From NCBI GenBank assembly GCA_947451445.1, contig CANFZJ010000172.1:1-6808 (forward strand): a stretch of 6,808 bases of DNA, given 5' to 3'. This DNA comes from Comamonadaceae bacterium (GTDB lineage: Bacteria; Pseudomonadota; Gammaproteobacteria; Burkholderiales; Burkholderiaceae_C). Positions 1 to 5,856 of the stretch are shown in pieces. The notes beneath the pieces are model-generated. The model was not told where the DNA came from. It made no database searches and saw only the letters and a program-made list of their open reading frames with translations. A program made the translations under genes and the position numbers. Each line of letters starts with the position of its first letter. Position 1 is the stretch's first letter.

Positions 1-436
1 GCGGCGTGAAGTTGTCTTGCGTAAAAGCCAGGCGAATATCTTCATCGGGCAAGGCCTCGGCGATGGACAGCAGCGTGGGGTTGGTGCCAGGCAGCTGGTC
101 GGCCGTGATGCCGCGTTCGGCAAAGATGTCTTTCACGATGGCAATCGCCGAGAACGCGCTCGACCAGCCTGCGTAAAACGCCACGTGGGTGATCAGCTCG
201 GACACCTCGGCGGGCGTCACGCCGCTGTCCAGCGCCTTGGTCACGTAGTGCCGCACGCCGATGGTCTGGCTGCGCATGACCAGCGCCGCCAGCGTCACGA
301 GGCAGCGGTCATGCAGGGACAGCACGGGCCGTTGCCACACGCCGTTGACGATGGCTTGTCCGGTGTATTTGGCCAGTGCGGGTGATACGGCGGCTACATC
401 AGCCGGGGTGATGCCGGATAGGAGTGGGTTTGGCAT
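1..436 (-). other. CMD module with possible independent translation start inside the fusion frame
   Basis: The ATG at 436-434 begins MPNPLLSGITPADVAAVSPA, which looks like a natural N-terminus of a stand-alone carboxymuconolactone decarboxylase family protein. The 145 codons visible cover one CMD helical repeat (LSLHDRCLVTLAALV, then GVRHYVTKALDSG, then HVAFYAGWSSAFSAI) and a following segment that enters a further, unseen part. Many relatives carry a second CMD repeat or a cupin domain, but which one follows here cannot be told. This frame is the same as that of the DJ-1 domain upstream, so it is either the C-terminal half of a fusion protein or a separately started product. Listed separately so that the module is not lost; it is not an additional gene in another frame. 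Confidence 0.6.
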
Positions 437-1159
437 GGGAGCAGATTCCTTGGGTGGTTGTGTTTGGAGGAGTGCATCGCGCAGGGCCTCGCCCAGGCGA
501 GCACCCGATTGCGGGTTTTGCCCGGTGATGAGGCGGCCATCGACCGCGACATTCGATGTCCACGCGGCGGCGTGCTGGTGCTTTGCGCCGCGTTGAACCA
601 AGGTCGATTCGAGCAAGAACGGCACGACGTTGGTTGACTGCACGATTTCTTCCTCTTCATCGGTAAATGCAGCGACACGCTTGCCCGCCACCAGATAGCT
701 GCCGTCGGCCAGGCGCACGTTGACCAGCGCAGCTGGGCCGTGGCACACCGCCGACACGATGCCACCTGCCTCGTACATGGCACGGGTGACCTTTTGCACA
801 GCTGCGCTGTCGGGAAAGTCCCACATCGTGCCGTGGCCACCGGCGTAAAAAATGGCCGAATAGCGCGATGCGTCTACATCGTCCAGGCGCAGGGTGTTGG
901 CCAGTGCGGCGCGAAAATCTGCGTCTGCCCAGTAGTGGGCATTGGTGGCATCGTTGAAGTCCTCCAGGCCGTCCAGCGGTGGCTGCCCGCCCTGGATGGA
1001 GGCAAATTCCACCGCAATACCGGCTGCTTGCAGTTTTTCCAACGGGTGGGTGACTTCGCTTAAATTGAAGCCGGTGGGGATGCCGGTGTCGCCTTTGACG
1101 TTATGGCTGGTAACAACAAATAAAACGGGCTTGATGTCGGTTCGGTTTTTAGTATTCAT
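1..1159 (-). CDS. DJ-1/PfpI family protein fused in frame to a carboxymuconolactone decarboxylase-like domain (3' end beyond window)
   Basis: Reading from the ATG at 1159, the frame stays open for 386 codons to the left edge, so the C-terminus is missing. Residues about 10-230 form a class I glutamine amidotransferase-like DJ-1/PfpI/Hsp31 domain. They show FVVTSH at 14-19, conserved Glu35, GGHGTMWD at 107-114 and the nucleophile elbow SAVCHGPAALV with Cys139-His140, and they end near ITGQNPQS at 211-218. Hsp31-type members are glyoxalase III/deglycase-like enzymes or chaperones. After a linker (LLQTQPPKESAP), residues 242 onward are a CMD domain, with LSLHDRCLVTLAALV, then GVTPAEVSELITHVAFYAGW, then ITADQLP. 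CMD proteins include AhpD-like peroxidase partners and ring-cleavage decarboxylases; no CXXC is seen here, so AhpD-like thiol chemistry is not supported. It is the last visible gene of the operon, 38 bp behind the hydrolase. No good Shine-Dalgarno precedes 1159; the start was chosen because the DJ-1 domain begins there. Domain calls are firm; whether the two modules act as one polypeptide is open. Confidence 0.87.
   Translation of the reverse strand, partial: MNTKNRTDIKPVLFVVTSHNVKGDTGIPTGFNLSEVTHPLEKLQAAGIAVEFASIQGGQPPLDGLEDFNDATNAHYWADADFRAALANTLRLDDVDASRYSAIFYAGGHGTMWDFPDSAAVQKVTRAMYEAGGIVSAVCHGPAALVNVRLADGSYLVAGKRVAAFTDEEEEIVQSTNVVPFLLESTLVQRGAKHQHAAAWTSNVAVDGRLITGQNPQSGARLGEALRDALLQTQPPKESAPMPNPLLSGITPADVAAVSPALAKYTGQAIVNGVWQRPVLSLHDRCLVTLAALVMRSQTIGVRHYVTKALDSGVTPAEVSELITHVAFYAGWSSAFSAIAIVKDIFAERGITADQLPGTNPTLLSIAEALPDEDIRLAFTQDNFTP
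437..451 (-). promoter_or_regulatory. Shine-Dalgarno-like site before the internal CMD start
   Basis: On the minus strand the sequence AAGGAATCTGCTCCC immediately precedes the ATG at 436. AAGGA is a fair match to the anti-Shine-Dalgarno sequence and lies 10 nt from the ATG, a workable spacing. In the fusion frame these bases encode the KESAP part of the inter-domain linker. Its presence suggests that the CMD gene once had, or still has, its own initiation. That it is used is inference. Confidence 0.45.
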
Positions 1160-1197
1160 AGTGTATTTACTGGTGTGAAGTTGAGGTGGTTTTTTAT

Positions 1198-2256
1198 TTA
1201 TTTGGCTAAATATTTGTTGAAAAAATAATTTAACTCAGAAAAATACTGCTGGGTTTCATAGGCATCAGGCGAAGACAGGTATTGCGCGTGCGATAAACCT
1301 TCAAAAACGATGAGATCCGCCACGCCGCCCGCTTCACGCAGTTTTTGGTGCATGCGCACGGTATTGCTCAAGAATAAATCGCGGGTGCCTGATGCCAATA
1401 TCGTGGGCGGAAAACCACGTACATCGCCGTAAACGGGTGACAGCATCGGGTCTTTTAAATCTCGGCCATTGGCGTACAGCTTGGCCGCATCGCCCAGCCA
1501 GCCCTCGTAACTGACCAAAACGTTGTCAATATTTTCGTTAATGAAATAACTGTCGCCGGTTTTGTCCATGTCTGCCCACGGCGTTCCTGCGCCCAGCGCG
1601 GCGGGCATGGGCAAACCCTCTGCCTTGGCGCGCAGCGCCAGGGCCAGCGTCAAACCGCCACCTGTCGACGTGCCAAAAACCGCCAGTCGTTGGGGGTCGG
1701 TAGATTGGATGAGCTCTTTGTACACCGCCACCACATCATCCAAGGCCGCCGGATAGGGCGCATCGGGGGGCATGCGGTAGTCCACCGAAATTACCTTGAT
1801 GTGCCCTTTGCTGGCCATCATGATGGCCTCTGCGTTGCCCGATGCACCGGGGCCGATGACGTATCCACCACCATGCACGTGTAGCAGAACGCGACGCTGG
1901 TTCTCGGGCGCGATGCTGTCTGGCGTGACGGTGAATACCTGCACCCCCGCCATCTGGCTGGCTTGCACGCTGACCCCCATCTTTGCGCGCAAGGCTGGCA
2001 GTCCTTTTTCGGTCAGCTCTGCCAGATGCTGTACCCACGCTTTCCACTCTTGTGCGGACTGCGGGTGGTCATTCCAAAAAGACAGGGGACCTGCTTTGAT
2101 AGAGTTCTGTAATCCCACGCTGGCCGTGCTTGCCACAGGAATGCTTTTTACCGGGACTTGAATTGCATCGTCAGACCATGCCGCGGTGGTGCCCGCAGCG
2201 AATACTGTGCTGACCAGTAATGCCGATAGCCAGGCTTTGAATTTGAATGATTTCAT
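1198..2256 (-). CDS. Exported alpha/beta hydrolase (hormone-sensitive-lipase/family IV esterase type)
   Basis: This 352-residue protein has a Sec-type signal peptide: basic MKSFKFK, hydrophobic AWLSALLVSTVFAAG, and a probable cleavage after Ala26 (TTAA|WSDD). Action in the periplasm or outside the cell is therefore expected. The mature part is an HSL-type hydrolase. It shows the oxyanion-hole HGGGY at 128-132, DYR plus PYPAALDD at 159-174, and a nucleophile elbow GTSTGGG at 195-201 with Ser197. The other triad members are probably Asp293 in SGTRDLFL and His323 in GLSHAQY. The elbow reads GTSTGG instead of the commoner GDSAGG. Such enzymes hydrolyse short-chain carboxyl esters; the substrate here is unknown. 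It sits between the alcohol dehydrogenase and the DJ-1/CMD gene, all on one strand. No Shine-Dalgarno is visible before the ATG; the start is set by the signal peptide. The 5' and 3' ends of the gene are more AT-rich than its middle and its neighbours. Confidence 0.9.
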   Translation of the reverse strand: MKSFKFKAWLSALLVSTVFAAGTTAAWSDDAIQVPVKSIPVASTASVGLQNSIKAGPLSFWNDHPQSAQEWKAWVQHLAELTEKGLPALRAKMGVSVQASQMAGVQVFTVTPDSIAPENQRRVLLHVHGGGYVIGPGASGNAEAIMMASKGHIKVISVDYRMPPDAPYPAALDDVVAVYKELIQSTDPQRLAVFGTSTGGGLTLALALRAKAEGLPMPAALGAGTPWADMDKTGDSYFINENIDNVLVSYEGWLGDAAKLYANGRDLKDPMLSPVYGDVRGFPPTILASGTRDLFLSNTVRMHQKLREAGGVADLIVFEGLSHAQYLSSPDAYETQQYFSELNYFFNKYLAK

Positions 2257-2272
2257 TGCGTTGATTTGGTTT

Positions 2273-2341
2273 TTATTTGAGTGAGGCTAAATCAATCACA
2301 AAACGGTATTTCACGTCACTTTTCAACATGCGTTCATAGGC
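2273..2341 (-). pseudogene. Detached 22-codon C-terminal remainder of the alcohol dehydrogenase gene
   Basis: Directly after the TAA at 2344-2342 the same frame continues as AYERMLKSDVKYRFVIDLA and SLK, then a second TAA at 2275-2273. This is the conserved end of YahK-type dehydrogenases, which as I recall reads INEAYERML…VKYRFVID. With a Glu codon (GAA) in place of TAA the protein would be 348 residues, the usual length, and its natural stop would lie 16 bp before the hydrolase start. A single G-to-T change on the coding strand (base 2344) explains the break. The remainder has no further stop or frameshift, so the change looks recent. Confidence 0.82.
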
Positions 2342-3319
2342 TTAATTAATATCTTGGATATTGATAATTTCTACATCAGATGTAATGTTGTGCTTGCCAC
2401 AAAAATTAAGCATCTCCTGTGTTTCGGCAATGCCGCCGATGAAAGAGCCTGCTACGGCCTTGCGTCCCATAATCAAAGGCCCAGCCATCACGGGTGGCTC
2501 CAGTGGGCCAAAATAGCCCACCAAAACCAGCGTGCCGGAGTTGGCTAAGGTGCCCATGTACGGATTAACGTCATGCGCATACGGCACGGTGTCGATAATC
2601 AAATCAAACTGATTTTTCACCGCCGCCATTTGCGCCGCATCGTTGGAAAACACAATATGGTCCGCGCCCAGGCGGCGGCCATCGTCTTCTTTGCCCGCCG
2701 TGCGGGTAAACAGGGTCACGTCTGCGCCCAAGGCCTTGGCTAGTTTCAAGGCCATGTGCCCCAAACCCCCCAGGCCAATCACCGCGACCCGGCTGCCCGC
2801 ACCGATGTTCCAGTGGTGCAGCGGTGACCAGGTGGAGATGCCTGCGCACAACAGCGGCGCGGCGCCTGCCAGGTCCAGGCCTGCGGGCAGGGTCAACACG
2901 AACTTGTCCGACACCACCATCTGCTGCGAATAGCCGCCTTGCGTCACCGTTTTGTCCTGCCGGTCTGTGCTGCCGTAGGTGAAGGTCGGGACTTCTTCGC
3001 AATGCTGCTCCAGACCGTGCGCGCAGGCGGTGCAGTGCTGGCACGAGTCCACCATGCAGCCCACGCCCACTGAGTCACCCGCCTTGAAGCGCGTAACGCC
3101 ACTGCCCACGCGGACCACCCGCCCCACGACCTCATGGCCGGGCACCATGGGAAAGCGGCTAAACCCACTGTGGTCGCGGGTTTGGTGGATGTCGGTGTGG
3201 CACACACCGCAATACAGAACTTCAATCACCACATCGTCCGCGCGCGGCGCACGGCGTTGCAGGGTGTAGGGCTTGAGCGGGGCTGTGCCGGACTCTGCGG
3301 CGTAGCTGAGTACGTTCAT
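2342..3319 (-). CDS. YahK-type zinc-dependent alcohol dehydrogenase/aldehyde reductase, C-terminally truncated by an in-frame stop
   Basis: This medium-chain dehydrogenase/reductase is of the cinnamyl-alcohol-dehydrogenase/YahK type, which reduces aldehydes to alcohols with NADPH in the cytoplasm. Catalytic zinc ligands are Cys40 (CGVCHTD), His62 (PGHE) and Cys158 (LLCAG). The structural zinc site is Cys93, Cys96, Cys99 and Cys107. The nucleotide-binding loop is GLGGLGHMA at 182-190. The start at 3319 follows a good Shine-Dalgarno (GGAG, 7 nt spacing) and lies 2 nt after the stop of the quinone reductase gene, so coupling is likely. The frame is open upstream to 3643, but that part is a shadow of the previous gene. 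Translation stops at TAA 2344-2342 after 325 residues (…INIQDIN), whereas relatives are about 348 residues. The missing C-terminus is still encoded in frame beyond the stop. The product may be unstable or inactive, or the stop may be read through or a sequencing error. Family call is firm; activity is uncertain. Confidence 0.88.
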   Translation of the reverse strand: MNVLSYAAESGTAPLKPYTLQRRAPRADDVVIEVLYCGVCHTDIHQTRDHSGFSRFPMVPGHEVVGRVVRVGSGVTRFKAGDSVGVGCMVDSCQHCTACAHGLEQHCEEVPTFTYGSTDRQDKTVTQGGYSQQMVVSDKFVLTLPAGLDLAGAAPLLCAGISTWSPLHHWNIGAGSRVAVIGLGGLGHMALKLAKALGADVTLFTRTAGKEDDGRRLGADHIVFSNDAAQMAAVKNQFDLIIDTVPYAHDVNPYMGTLANSGTLVLVGYFGPLEPPVMAGPLIMGRKAVAGSFIGGIAETQEMLNFCGKHNITSDVEIINIQDIN

Positions 3320-3331
3320 GGTCAAACTCCT
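3320..3331 (-). promoter_or_regulatory. Ribosome binding site of the alcohol dehydrogenase gene
   Basis: On the minus strand AAGGAG is followed by TTTGACC and then the ATG at 3319. The site overlaps the last codons and TGA stop (3324-3322) of the upstream quinone reductase gene. It fixes the dehydrogenase start at 3319 and implies translation coupled to the upstream gene. Confidence 0.75.
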
Positions 3332-3897
3332 TTTTGGGTAAATTGGTGCGCTACTTCCGCCACCCGCTGTCCCAGGTACGCTGCCGTGCGTAAATCGCTG
3401 TCGGGTGGGGTGGTTTCTGCGCTGCCGTCCATGTCGGACTGCGCCATGGCGCCCAGGAAGCTGCCCATGCGGTTGAGGTCGTTGGTGCTGCCGGTAGTGG
3501 TGGCGTTGCCGGGTTTCAGGTCCAGCCCAACCCAAATCATGGCGTGCTGCGCGGCAAACAAGGCCATGCTGGTCAGGGTGTTGAGCTTGTCGCCGTTTTG
3601 CGCCCCCGAGTTGGTAAAGCCGGCGGCGATTTTGTTGCGCCACTTGAGTTCATTCCAGGCGGGTTTGTTGGCGTCTTCAAAAAACTGTTTCAGCTTGGCG
3701 CTCAAGGTGCCGTTGTAGGTGGGCGAGCCAAAAATAATGGCGTCGCTCGCCTCCAGTGTGGCCCACGAAATGTCGCCATCGGCCACGGCCACTAAAACCG
3801 CCTCCGCCCCCTTGACCCGGCCCACGCCCTCGGCTACGGCGTGTGCTTGTCTGGCGGTGTGGCCGTAGCCACTGTGGTACACGATGGAAATCAGCAT
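3322..3897 (-). CDS. WrbA/flavodoxin-like NAD(P)H:quinone oxidoreductase family protein
   Basis: The product is 191 residues with a flavodoxin-like fold that binds FMN. The N-terminal beta strand and phosphate loop read SIVYHSGYGHTARQA (4-18), matching the YxSxxGxT pattern. The second FMN loop is FGSPTYNGTLSAKLKQFFED (56-75), and the third is GFTNSGAQNGDKLNTL (93-108), all typical of WrbA-like enzymes. These carry out two-electron reduction of quinones and so avoid semiquinone radicals. The length is close to the about 190-200 of WrbA, and the protein is cytosolic. It is the first gene of the minus-strand operon, next to a divergent LysR regulator, the usual layout of a regulator and its target. 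A purine-rich AGAAAGAGA lies a little upstream of the ATG, so the ribosome site is only moderate. I would not assign the symbol wrbA without alignment, as other flavodoxin reductases share these loops. Confidence 0.88.
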   Translation of the reverse strand: MLISIVYHSGYGHTARQAHAVAEGVGRVKGAEAVLVAVADGDISWATLEASDAIIFGSPTYNGTLSAKLKQFFEDANKPAWNELKWRNKIAAGFTNSGAQNGDKLNTLTSMALFAAQHAMIWVGLDLKPGNATTTGSTNDLNRMGSFLGAMAQSDMDGSAETTPPDSDLRTAAYLGQRVAEVAHQFTQKGV

Positions 3898-4031
3898 GGG
3901 GTGTTCTCTTTCTGGATAGGGATGGCAGATGCACGGATTCTGGGTTTTGCCATTGATTCCTGGAAGTGGCGACTGGGTTGTTGTTCTATTAACCCCAGGT
4001 TGATAATCTGGCTTTTAACGGGGGAACCCTC
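3898..4031. promoter_or_regulatory. Divergent promoter/operator region between the quinone reductase operon and lysR-type gene
   Basis: This 134-bp spacer must hold the promoters of both divergent units. For the plus-strand regulator a plausible sigma-70 promoter is TTGTTG (3978-3983), an 18-bp gap, then GATAAT (4002-4007), giving a start near 4014 and a short leader with a GGGGGA ribosome site before the ATG at 4032. No equally good promoter was found for the minus-strand operon. The palindromes that overlap the regulator's -10 are listed separately. Confidence 0.55.
3988..4011. promoter_or_regulatory. Candidate LysR-type operator: two overlapping palindromes sharing one half-site
   Basis: ATTAACCCCAGGTTGAT (3988-4004) is a 7+3+7 palindrome with one mismatched arm pair. 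CCAGGTTGATAATCTGG (3995-4011) is another 7+3+7 palindrome, also with one mismatch. They share the half-site GGTTGAT, so three half-sites occur in a row. LysR-type tetramers typically bind a recognition site plus an adjacent activation site in such a spacer. The second palindrome covers the regulator's putative -10, which would allow autorepression. It does not show the textbook T-N11-A spacing at the arms. Binding is inferred. Confidence 0.5.
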
Positions 4032-4985
4032 ATGGACTCAGCCCAGCGCGTGCGCGCCATCCTTTCGTTTGTGCAGGCAGCCGACAGCGGCAGCTTTGCG
4101 GCGGCGGCGCGTACTTTGGGCGTGTCGTCGGCGGCGGTCAGCAAAAACGTGGCGGGGCTGGAGCGGGCGCTGGGTGTGCGGCTGATGAACCGCACCACCC
4201 GTTCGCTCACCCTCACCTCCGAGGGCAGCGCTTTTTTGGACCAAGCCCGCATCGCCCTGAACGCGCTGGATGCCGCCGTGGACACCGTGGCCGCGCAGCG
4301 CGCCGCCCCCAGCGGTCGGGTGCGCCTATCGACCAGCAACGCCTTTGGCCGCAGCCACGTGCTGCCCGCGCTGCCCGACCTGCTGGCACGCCACCCCGCG
4401 TTGCAGGTAGAGGTGGACTTTGACGACCGGCGCATCGACCTGGTGCGCGACGGCTACGACCTGGCCTTGCGCGGCGGGCAGGTAGCTGATTCGGCCCTGG
4501 TGTCGCGTGCCGTCTGCCAGCTGCCCCTGGTGCTGGTGGCCAGCCCGGCTTATCTGGCGCGCTGCGGTACACCGCGTAGCCCGGCCGAGCTGGCGCAGCA
4601 CCAGTTTGTGACCCGGCGCTTTCTGGGTGGCAAGACCTTTGCGTGGAACTTCCGCGCGGCAGACGGTGGCCTCACCGCCTTCACCCCCAGCGCCGCCGCG
4701 CTCACCCTGTCCGCCCCCGAGGCGCTGGTGCAGGCGGCGCTGATGGGCGTGGGCATTGCCCAGGTCGGCGCGTACCTGGCCTGGCCGCACCTGCGCACCG
4801 GTGCCTTGCGGGTACTGTTGCCTGCGCACCACCACCCCGGCAGTTTCGAGATGGTGCTGCAGTACCCGCACCGCGCCTTGCTGGCCCCCCGCGTGCGCGC
4901 CACCGTGGGCCATTTGCTGGAAGTGTTTGCCGCCGACGAGGCCCTGCACGTGCCGCTGGAGGCGCTGTTGGCCTACACAGCGTGA
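4032..4985 (+). CDS. LysR-type transcriptional regulator
   Basis: The product is 317 residues, the usual LysR-family length. Residues 5-65 form the winged helix-turn-helix, with AILSFVQAADSGSFAAAARTL, VSSAAVSKNVAGLERALGVRL and FMNRTTRSLTLTSEG-like features (here LMNRTTRSLTLTSEG at 51-65). Residues about 92-300 form the periplasmic-binding-protein-like effector domain, with GRVRLSTSNAFGRSHVLPAL, YDLALRGG and ALVQAALMGVGIAQV. The sequence is of the CrgA/AaeR-like branch, which often controls a divergent oxidoreductase operon. A GGGGGA ribosome site precedes the ATG. The gene is strongly GC-rich. It probably activates or represses the operon starting at 3897 and may repress itself through the palindromes at 3988-4011. 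The effector cannot be predicted; an aromatic or electrophilic compound is plausible from the target genes. Confidence 0.94.
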   Translation: MDSAQRVRAILSFVQAADSGSFAAAARTLGVSSAAVSKNVAGLERALGVRLMNRTTRSLTLTSEGSAFLDQARIALNALDAAVDTVAAQRAAPSGRVRLSTSNAFGRSHVLPALPDLLARHPALQVEVDFDDRRIDLVRDGYDLALRGGQVADSALVSRAVCQLPLVLVASPAYLARCGTPRSPAELAQHQFVTRRFLGGKTFAWNFRAADGGLTAFTPSAAALTLSAPEALVQAALMGVGIAQVGAYLAWPHLRTGALRVLLPAHHHPGSFEMVLQYPHRALLAPRVRATVGHLLEVFAADEALHVPLEALLAYTA

Positions 4986-4990
4986 TGTTG

Positions 4991-5036
4991 TTTGCTATTT
5001 TCTATAGCTGCTTGCACATGGTTTGTAGATGCGCGC
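4991..5036. repeat. Degenerate Comamonadaceae-type intergenic repeat, copy 1
   Basis: TTTGCTATTTTCTATAGCTG and the following bases to TAGATGCGCG resemble a short intergenic repeat that I recall as frequent in Comamonadaceae (roughly TTGCTAT…ATAGTAGCTGCTTGCGC…GCGC). The head forms a small hairpin, GCTAT (4994-4998) with ATAGC (5004-5008). A diverged second copy lies 88 bp downstream. The identification rests on memory of the family and on the local self-similarity. Confidence 0.45.
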
Positions 5037-5078
5037 CGATGCTGAATAGCCGGTAAGTTTCCGTCGGTAGCATTTGTT

Positions 5079-5129
5079 TTTGCTATCGAAATAGAAGCAT
5101 TCGGCGTAGGTCTAGTATGCGCTAGAGCT
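5079..5129. repeat. Degenerate Comamonadaceae-type intergenic repeat, copy 2
   Basis: It starts with the same TTTGCTAT as copy 1, has the same head hairpin (CTAT 5083-5086 with ATAG 5091-5094), and ends in ATGCGCTAGAGCTC, close to the GCGCTAGAG end that I recall for this repeat. The first and last blocks of the two copies stay in register at an 88-bp offset; the middles are strongly diverged. Its right end runs into the REC-HPt gene on the other strand and supplies that gene's TAG stop at 5124-5122. Confidence 0.5.
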
Positions 5130-5856
5130 CGTTTTTTTGTAAATTTATCCAGGTTAACAAATCCTGGCAGAGCTGGCTCCATGCCACGGTCGTGCCCGGT
5201 TGGGCGTTGAAGCACAGCTGCTCTAGTTCCAGCGCCTGAGCAGACAGTCGGGGGGCTCCCAGGGTCAGTAGCACGGTTTTTAAGCTGTGCGCAACTCGGC
5301 GCAGGGCCTGCAGGTCGCCGTCTTGGCAGGCCTGGTTACCCGCAGTTGTATCGTGTGGCAGCTGTGCCAGGCAGGCATCCCGGTAGAGAAAAAAGAGGGC
5401 GCTGTCGCCGCCGAAATACTGGGCTATGGTGTCAGATTGTTCTGGGCTGGCGGTCGGAGCCACCGGGACGAAGGCCTGGGCGATTGGACTCAGGGCATCT
5501 TGCACACATTGCTCCAGCATGCCGACGGAAACCGGTTTGTCCAGCATGCGCCACACGCCCAGCGGTGCCAGTTGTTGCCGTGTGCTAGCAGTCAGTCCGG
5601 CGCTGAGCACCACAACTTTGGCTTGGCCTCGAAGTGTGGGTGAGTCTTGCAGATGTTGCAGTAGCGCCACCCCCGACTCGCCGGGCAGCATCAGGTCGGT
5701 CAGCACCAGCTGTACCGGGGCGGTGTTCAGGATCCGCAAGGCGGACGCCACGCTGTCGCACTCCAGTAGCGTCATGGGTAGCTCTTCTAGCGCCATTCGG
5801 ACGAAGCGGCGCAGCAATGCATCATCTTCGACCAGCAGAACCTGTGGCAGCGCCAT
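5122..5856 (-). CDS. Response regulator receiver protein with C-terminal HPt domain
   Basis: The product is 244 residues. The receiver domain spans about 4-122: acidic pocket Glu10-Asp11-Asp12 (LLVEDDALLRR), phosphoacceptor Asp54 (VLTDLMLPG), Ser85 (VVVLSAG) and Lys107 (LDKPV). After an Ala/Pro-rich linker (about 124-140), residues 141-235 form a histidine phosphotransfer domain with His190 in VAHSLKTVLLTLGA, close to the HPt pattern HSLKG…LGA but with Thr at the usual Gly. There is no DNA-binding or enzymatic output, so it probably shuttles phosphate within a relay in the cytoplasm. The start at 5856 directly abuts the stop of the preceding gene (TAAATG), with an AAGG ribosome site 8 nt upstream inside that gene; the two are co-translated. 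The last residues (NEL) and the TAG stop lie in an intergenic-type repeat. The cognate kinase is not in the window. Confidence 0.92.
   Translation of the reverse strand: MALPQVLLVEDDALLRRFVRMALEELPMTLLECDSVASALRILNTAPVQLVLTDLMLPGESGVALLQHLQDSPTLRGQAKVVVLSAGLTASTRQQLAPLGVWRMLDKPVSVGMLEQCVQDALSPIAQAFVPVAPTASPEQSDTIAQYFGGDSALFFLYRDACLAQLPHDTTAGNQACQDGDLQALRRVAHSLKTVLLTLGAPRLSAQALELEQLCFNAQPGTTVAWSQLCQDLLTWINLQKNEL

Noticed and set aside
394..840. Minus-strand open frame of 148 codons
   Set aside because: It lies in another frame over the DJ-1/CMD gene, has no recognisable domain and a codon pattern expected of a GC-rich shadow.
3320..3643. In-frame upstream extension of the alcohol dehydrogenase reading frame by 108 residues
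   Set aside because: The extra part is low-complexity, Arg/Gln/His-rich shadow coding of the quinone reductase gene; a good ribosome site and the family N-terminus place the start at 3319.
3134..3718. Plus-strand open frame of 194 codons opposite the dehydrogenase and quinone reductase genes
   Set aside because: Antisense shadow of two clearly recognised genes, with no motif of its own.
4326..4949. Minus-strand open frame of 207 codons opposite the LysR gene
   Set aside because: Gln/Gly/Ala/His-rich translation without domain features, fully inside a canonical LysR gene.
4994..5008. GCTAT-TTTCT-ATAGC hairpin after the LysR gene as a rho-independent terminator
   Set aside because: Only 5 bp of mostly AT stem and no T-run behind it; it is better explained as the head of the intergenic repeat.
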